DNA of 64,000 nucleotides, taken from assembly GCF_016793485.1 (NCBI RefSeq), contig NZ_JAEULZ010000001.1, positions 607,792 to 671,791 of the forward strand, written 5' to 3'. Origin of the DNA: Mesorhizobium sp. Its GTDB lineage: Bacteria > Pseudomonadota > Alphaproteobacteria > Rhizobiales > Rhizobiaceae. Every line of letters begins with the position of its first letter. The stretch's first letter is position 1. Positions 59,981-64,000 of the stretch are shown here, one piece after another. The position numbers and the translations under genes are program-made. Below the pieces are notes generated by a model, which was given only the letters and a program-made list of their open reading frames with translations, was not told the DNA's origin and did no database searches.

Positions 59981-62608
59981 TCAGGCCTTTTCCTTGGGCG
60001 CGGCCTTCTTGGCCGCCGGCTTCTTCGTCGTCTTTTTCGCTGTAGTCGCCTTCTTCGTCGCGCCCGACTTTGCGGCAGCCTTGCGCGCAGGCTTCTTGCC
60101 GCCGCCCTTGGCGGCGCGCTCGGCGATCAGCACAAGCGCTTCCTCCAGCGTCACCGACATCGGGTCCTTGCCCTTCGGAAGCGTGGCGTTGGTCTTCTCG
60201 TGGTTCACATAGGGGCCGTAGCGGCCGTCGCGCACCGTGACCTTGCCGCCGTCGGGATGGTCACCGAGTTCCTTGAGCGCAGCCGGCGTGCCGCCGTTGC
60301 GAGCGCCGCGGCCCTTGGAGAGCTTGTCGGCAATGACGGTAACCGCCCGGTTGAGGCCGATCGAGAAAACGTCCTCGATGGATTCGAGATTGGCGTAGGT
60401 GCCGTCGTGCAGGACGAACGGCCCATAGCGGCCCAGGCCGGCCGAGATCATCTTGCCGCTCTCAGGATGCTGGCCGACATCACGCGGCAGCGCGAGCAGG
60501 GCCAGCGCCTTCTCGTGGTCGATCGAGTCCGGCGTCCAGCCCTTCGGCAGGCTGGAGCGCTTGGCGTCCTTGCCATCGCCACGCTGGAGATAAGGCCCGA
60601 AGCGTCCGGAGCGCAGGGTGATTTCTTCGCCCGTATAGGGATCCTTGCCAAGTTCCTTGGGGCCTTCGGACTCACCTTCGGCGCCCTCCGCGCCGAACTG
60701 GCGGGTGTAGTTGCATTCGGGATAGTTGGAGCAGCCGATGAAGCCGCCGCTCTTGCCGAGCCTGAGCGACAGGGTGCCGGTGCCACATTTCGGGCAGGTG
60801 CGCGGGTTCGAGCCGTCGGCTCGCGCCGGGAAGAGCAGGGGCGCGAGGTCCTCGTTCAGCGCGTCCAGCACCTCGGAAATGCGCAGGTCCTTGATCTCGT
60901 CGATGGCGGCTGAGAAATCCTTCCAGAAATCGCGCAGGACTTCCTTGTAGGCGAGCTTGCCGTCCGAGATTTCGTCCAGCTTCTCCTCGAGCGATGCCGT
61001 GAAATCATACTCGACATATTTCTCGAAGAAGCTTTCGAGGAAAGCCGAGAGCAGCCGGCCTTTCGCCTGCGGGATCAGCCTGCGCTTGTCGATGGAGACG
61101 TAGTCGCGATCCTCCAGCGTCTTCAGGATGGCCGTGTAAGTCGACGGGCGGCCAATGCCGAGCTCTTCCATCTTCTTGATGAGCGTCGCCTCGGTGTAGC
61201 GAGGGGGCGGCTCGGTGGTGTGCTGGGTGACGTCGATCTTCTCGCGCTTCAAACCTTCGCCGGCGCGGATTTCCGGCAGGCGACGATTCTCCTCGTCCTC
61301 GGCGTCGTCTTCCTTCTGGTCGGTGTAGGCGGCGATGAAGCCGTCGAAGCGGATAACGGAACCGACTGCACGAAGGCTGGCAGTGCGCGAACCGTTGACA
61401 GCCTCGATCTCGGCGGTGGTGCGCTCGATCTCGGCCGGGTTCATCTGGCTGGAAATAGCGCGCTTCCAGATCAGGTCATAGAGCTTGAACTGGTCGGCAT
61501 CGAGATATTGCCGCATCGCGCCCGGCGTGCGGAAGAAGTCGGTCGGGCGGATCGCCTCGTGGGCTTCCTGCGCGTTCTTGGCCTTGGTCGAATAGAAGCG
61601 CGGCTTCTCCGGCAGATACTTTTCGCCGAATTCCTTCGCGATCGCGTCGCGGGCGCTGCTGATCGCCTCTGGCGCCATTTGCACGCCGTCGGTTCGCATA
61701 TAGGTGATGAGGCCGGCCGTCTCGCCGCCTATGTCGATGCCTTCATAAAGGCGCTGCGCGATCTGCATCGTGCGCGTCGCCGAGAAGCCAAGCCGGGAGG
61801 AAGCGGCCTGCTGCAGCGTCGAGGTGGTGAAGGGCGGGCCGGGGTTGCGCTTCGTCGGCTTGGCTTCGACCGAAAGCGCCTTGAAGGACGCGCCTTCGAG
61901 CATGGCGCGGATGTCGTCGGCCTGCACCTGGCTGGAAATGTCGAGCTTCTGAAGCCGCTTGCCTTCGAAGCCGGTGAGGCGCGCCTCGAACGAGTCGGAG
62001 CGCGGCGTGGCGAGAAGGGCCGCAATCTGCCAGTAATCCTCGCGGACGAATTTTTCGATCTCGACCTCGCGGTCGGAGACGAGGCGAAGCGCGACGGACT
62101 GCACGCGGCCGGCAGAACGCGAGCCGGGCAGCTTGCGCCACAGGACGGGCGACAGCGTGAAGCCAACCAGATAGTCGAGCGCGCGGCGGGCGAGATAGGC
62201 GTCGACAAGCGGCGCATCGATCTGGCGCGGCTTGGCCATTGCGTCGAGCACGGACTGCTTGGTGATGGCGTTGAAGACGACGCGGCTGACCGGCTTGTCC
62301 TTTAGCACGCGCTTGTTGCGCAGCACTTCCAGCACATGCCACGAGATTGCCTCGCCCTCGCGATCCGGGTCGGTGGCGAGGATGAGGCCGTCGGCCTCCT
62401 TCATCGCGGAAGCGATCTCGCTCAGGCGCTTGGACGAGGGGCCATCGACTTCCCATGACATGGAGAAGTCGTCGTCGGGACGCACCGAACCGTCCTTGGC
62501 CGGCAGGTCGCGCACGTGTCCATACGAGGCCAAAACCTTGTAGTTCCGGCCGAGATACTTGTTGATCGTTTTCGCCTTCGCAGGCGATTCGACGACGACA
62601 ACGTCCAT
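59981..62608 (-). CDS. topA: DNA topoisomerase I
   Basis: An 875-residue type IA topoisomerase that relaxes negative supercoils. TOPRIM starts VVVESPAKAKTINKYLGRNY, with the acidic DPDREGEA; the nucleophile Tyr is in GLITYMRTDG. A zinc finger (CPKCGTGTLSLR, CSNYPECNY) follows, then Gly-rich repeat domains and a Lys/Ala-rich tail typical of rhizobial TopA. Confidence 0.95.
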   Translation of the reverse strand: MDVVVVESPAKAKTINKYLGRNYKVLASYGHVRDLPAKDGSVRPDDDFSMSWEVDGPSSKRLSEIASAMKEADGLILATDPDREGEAISWHVLEVLRNKRVLKDKPVSRVVFNAITKQSVLDAMAKPRQIDAPLVDAYLARRALDYLVGFTLSPVLWRKLPGSRSAGRVQSVALRLVSDREVEIEKFVREDYWQIAALLATPRSDSFEARLTGFEGKRLQKLDISSQVQADDIRAMLEGASFKALSVEAKPTKRNPGPPFTTSTLQQAASSRLGFSATRTMQIAQRLYEGIDIGGETAGLITYMRTDGVQMAPEAISSARDAIAKEFGEKYLPEKPRFYSTKAKNAQEAHEAIRPTDFFRTPGAMRQYLDADQFKLYDLIWKRAISSQMNPAEIERTTAEIEAVNGSRTASLRAVGSVIRFDGFIAAYTDQKEDDAEDEENRRLPEIRAGEGLKREKIDVTQHTTEPPPRYTEATLIKKMEELGIGRPSTYTAILKTLEDRDYVSIDKRRLIPQAKGRLLSAFLESFFEKYVEYDFTASLEEKLDEISDGKLAYKEVLRDFWKDFSAAIDEIKDLRISEVLDALNEDLAPLLFPARADGSNPRTCPKCGTGTLSLRLGKSGGFIGCSNYPECNYTRQFGAEGAEGESEGPKELGKDPYTGEEITLRSGRFGPYLQRGDGKDAKRSSLPKGWTPDSIDHEKALALLALPRDVGQHPESGKMISAGLGRYGPFVLHDGTYANLESIEDVFSIGLNRAVTVIADKLSKGRGARNGGTPAALKELGDHPDGGKVTVRDGRYGPYVNHEKTNATLPKGKDPMSVTLEEALVLIAERAAKGGGKKPARKAAAKSGATKKATTAKKTTKKPAAKKAAPKEKA

Positions 62609-62845
62609 GAGCTGTTCAATTTTCCTTGCGGCGTCGACGGAGAATTGTCGGGCCTGAAATTGTGGAATCGCTCGTCACATGGCCGTGCTTTGGCATTCGG
62701 TCAAGTCCGGGCAGGCATTTTCCCGCTTATGCAACTTACGCGATAGGTTAAAATTCCTGGTAGTGTCTCAGTTTGAAATTTGACGCCGCGCTTGTCGCGA
62801 TCCGGGCCGATCTCCTATATGCTTCGGAAAGCAAGGGGAGCCGAC

Positions 62846-63094
62846 GTGGCCTATTTTGTCAAAGTCATTCCGCCAGGCAAGCGGGCTCGGATTCACGCAG
62901 GCGACTGCAAGTTCTGCCGCGACGGACAGGGTATGGAAAATCAGGACAAGGGTACCGGCCCAACATATTGGTATCCAGCCTACCCCAATCCCGGCCTTGC
63001 CACCGTGTCTGAGGCCAAAGCCTACATGGCGTCTTTGCCGCCCCGCTACGACGACAGGGGGTCGTGCCCCTACTGCATGAAGGAGGCGAGCTAA
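62846..63094 (+). CDS. Small Cys-knuckle hypothetical protein
   Basis: An 82-residue protein from GTG behind AAGGGGAG. CKFCRDGQG near residue 24 and CPYCMKEAS at the end form a probable zinc site. It is coupled to the next gene (TAATG overlap). No family recognised. Confidence 0.6.
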   Translation: MAYFVKVIPPGKRARIHAGDCKFCRDGQGMENQDKGTGPTYWYPAYPNPGLATVSEAKAYMASLPPRYDDRGSCPYCMKEAS

Positions 63095-63327
63095 TGCCTA
63101 CCGGACCTAAAGGACAGAAGCGCCCCGCCGACGTGATCGGCAATGCCGTCCGCGTCATGCGCATTGCCACTGGCGAGGAAGCCGACGATGTTCAGGACGA
63201 CGGCAAGAATGCCGCCGCCAAGGAACTCGGATCGAAGGGCGGAAAGAAGCGCGCCGAGAACATGACGCCTGAACGGCGCGCTGAGATTGCGAGGAAAGCG
63301 GCGGCTAAGCGTTGGAGCAACCGCTAG
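63094..63327 (+). CDS. Basic DNA/RNA-binding-like small protein
   Basis: A 77-residue protein. The C-terminal half ELGSKGGKKRAENMTPERRA and EIARKAAAKRWSNR is very basic and histone H1-like, a pattern seen in small rhizobial proteins of unknown function. Its ATG overlaps the preceding stop. Confidence 0.65.
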   Translation: MPTGPKGQKRPADVIGNAVRVMRIATGEEADDVQDDGKNAAAKELGSKGGKKRAENMTPERRAEIARKAAAKRWSNR

Positions 63328-64000
63328 AGGCCCTTTCCGTCATCCGTCTCTTGGCTGTAGTCCATAGGCAACATCGGCGTGTCGCCCTTGCGGGGATAGT
63401 GTTCGTTCAGAAGGTTCATGAAGTCATCCCATTTCTTGCTGATGCGCATGAATGCGACAACCGCGCCTAGATGCTCTTTAAGTTTGGGATAGCCGACGTT
63501 CTTGGTCAGGCTTTGCGTATATTTCGCAACCGGACGACCCGCTTCATTACGTGGCGTGACCCGCTTCAGTTCCTTTAGGACGCCAGACTCCAGTCGCTTG
63601 TAGACGATGTCGTTGGTCAGGTGCCCGAAATATTGAGGGCGCTTCACCGAATCTGACGCGAAGTCCAACCCGCGAAGGCGGAACATGTGTTCGTAATACT
63701 CGCGCGGGAATGTCTGCACCCATGCCTGCAATTCCTTGGCAACCCAGGCCTCAAGTAGTTTGGCGAGGGCGTCCTTTGCGCGGTCGCGCTGATATCCCGT
63801 TGCTTCATCGACAAGCGCAATGATGCCGATCCGGGCGAATCCGCGAACCAAAATCTCAGCCTGTCGCGCAACATGCTCTTGCTGCTTTTGCAGCACACCA
63901 GCACTACGGGCGGCCAGAACAGCTTCACACAGGTCTGCGAGTACCGTTGCCTCGTACCCATTTGCCAAATTCCCCGAGGGAGTACGGAAGCGGATTGGCT
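63324..64000 (-). CDS. P63C-domain protein (5' end cut by window)
   Basis: At least 225 residues, the frame open to the window edge. FRTPSGNLANGYEATVLADL and the later VQTFPREYYEHMFRLRG match the P63C domain found in phage- and island-borne proteins. The C-terminus is complete and ends four bases inside the stop region of the neighbouring small gene. Function unknown. Confidence 0.75.
   Translation of the reverse strand, partial: PIRFRTPSGNLANGYEATVLADLCEAVLAARSAGVLQKQQEHVARQAEILVRGFARIGIIALVDEATGYQRDRAKDALAKLLEAWVAKELQAWVQTFPREYYEHMFRLRGLDFASDSVKRPQYFGHLTNDIVYKRLESGVLKELKRVTPRNEAGRPVAKYTQSLTKNVGYPKLKEHLGAVVAFMRISKKWDDFMNLLNEHYPRKGDTPMLPMDYSQETDDGKGL

Overview
The window looks like a chromosomal segment of a Rhizobiales alphaproteobacterium, most likely of the Phyllobacteriaceae (Mesorhizobium-like). 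The reasons are the high GC content and the mix of genes: an ExoR-type Sel1-repeat regulator, a PopZ-like DUF2497 protein, the divK-pleD pair, DnaE, DUF1697, DUF3572 and DUF983 proteins, and a large family of short Tyr-x-Lys-Pro peptides that I recall from Mesorhizobium annotation. The genus is an inference; no marker gene fixes it.

Region 1 (1-5460) is ordinary chromosome: xanthine phosphoribosyltransferase (cut by the window edge), a double-domain universal stress protein, a CinA-type protein, WrbA, an alpha/beta hydrolase, three small hypothetical genes and tRNA-Leu(TAA).

Region 2 (5461-22900) is a 17.4-kb element integrated in that tRNA gene. A perfect 56-bp copy of the tRNA 3' half lies at the far end, next to a tyrosine recombinase, and related 18-20 bp motifs flank both ends. 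The right two thirds is one leftward operon of 18 tightly overlapping genes: an AlpA-like DNA-binding protein, a RepA-like helicase with an 11-bp iteron-like array beside it, a ClpP-fold protease, an HNH nuclease fused to a P-loop domain, small and large terminase, an HK97-gp10-like protein, a tail assembly chaperone and a tape measure protein. I find no portal, capsid, major tail protein, baseplate, fibre or lysis gene, yet the reading frames are intact. This fits either a cleanly deleted prophage or a phage satellite. The left part carries small cargo genes, several with zinc ribbons, and a HEPN-like protein.

Region 3 (23178-24955), immediately beyond the right attachment site, is the most striking part: ten tandem small genes of 35-40 codons, all on the + strand. 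Each encodes a basic N-terminus, a nearly invariant core (RKSYEKP followed by RKSLVLLQSVTAQ) and a short variable tail. The pattern resembles a leader plus a diversified core, as in RiPP precursors, and the Y-x-x-P-x-L spacing recalls lasso-peptide leaders. No modifying enzyme is visible in the window.

Region 4 (25189-62608) is chromosome again: an L,D-transpeptidase, a porin, two paralogous DUF900 lipoprotein hydrolases, threonine dehydratase, glyoxalase, a double cold-shock protein, tRNA-Cys, a protein-isoaspartate methyltransferase-like protein, a TolC-like protein, PopZ, ValS, a FadL-type channel, ExoR, DnaE, a K+ channel with a zinc ribbon, a DMT exporter, DinB, DivK-PleD, RpmG, an MFS transporter, a Nudix hydrolase, DUF983, RNase R and TopA. 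Region 5 (62846-64000) holds two small coupled genes and the end of a P63C-domain gene, possibly the edge of another accessory stretch.
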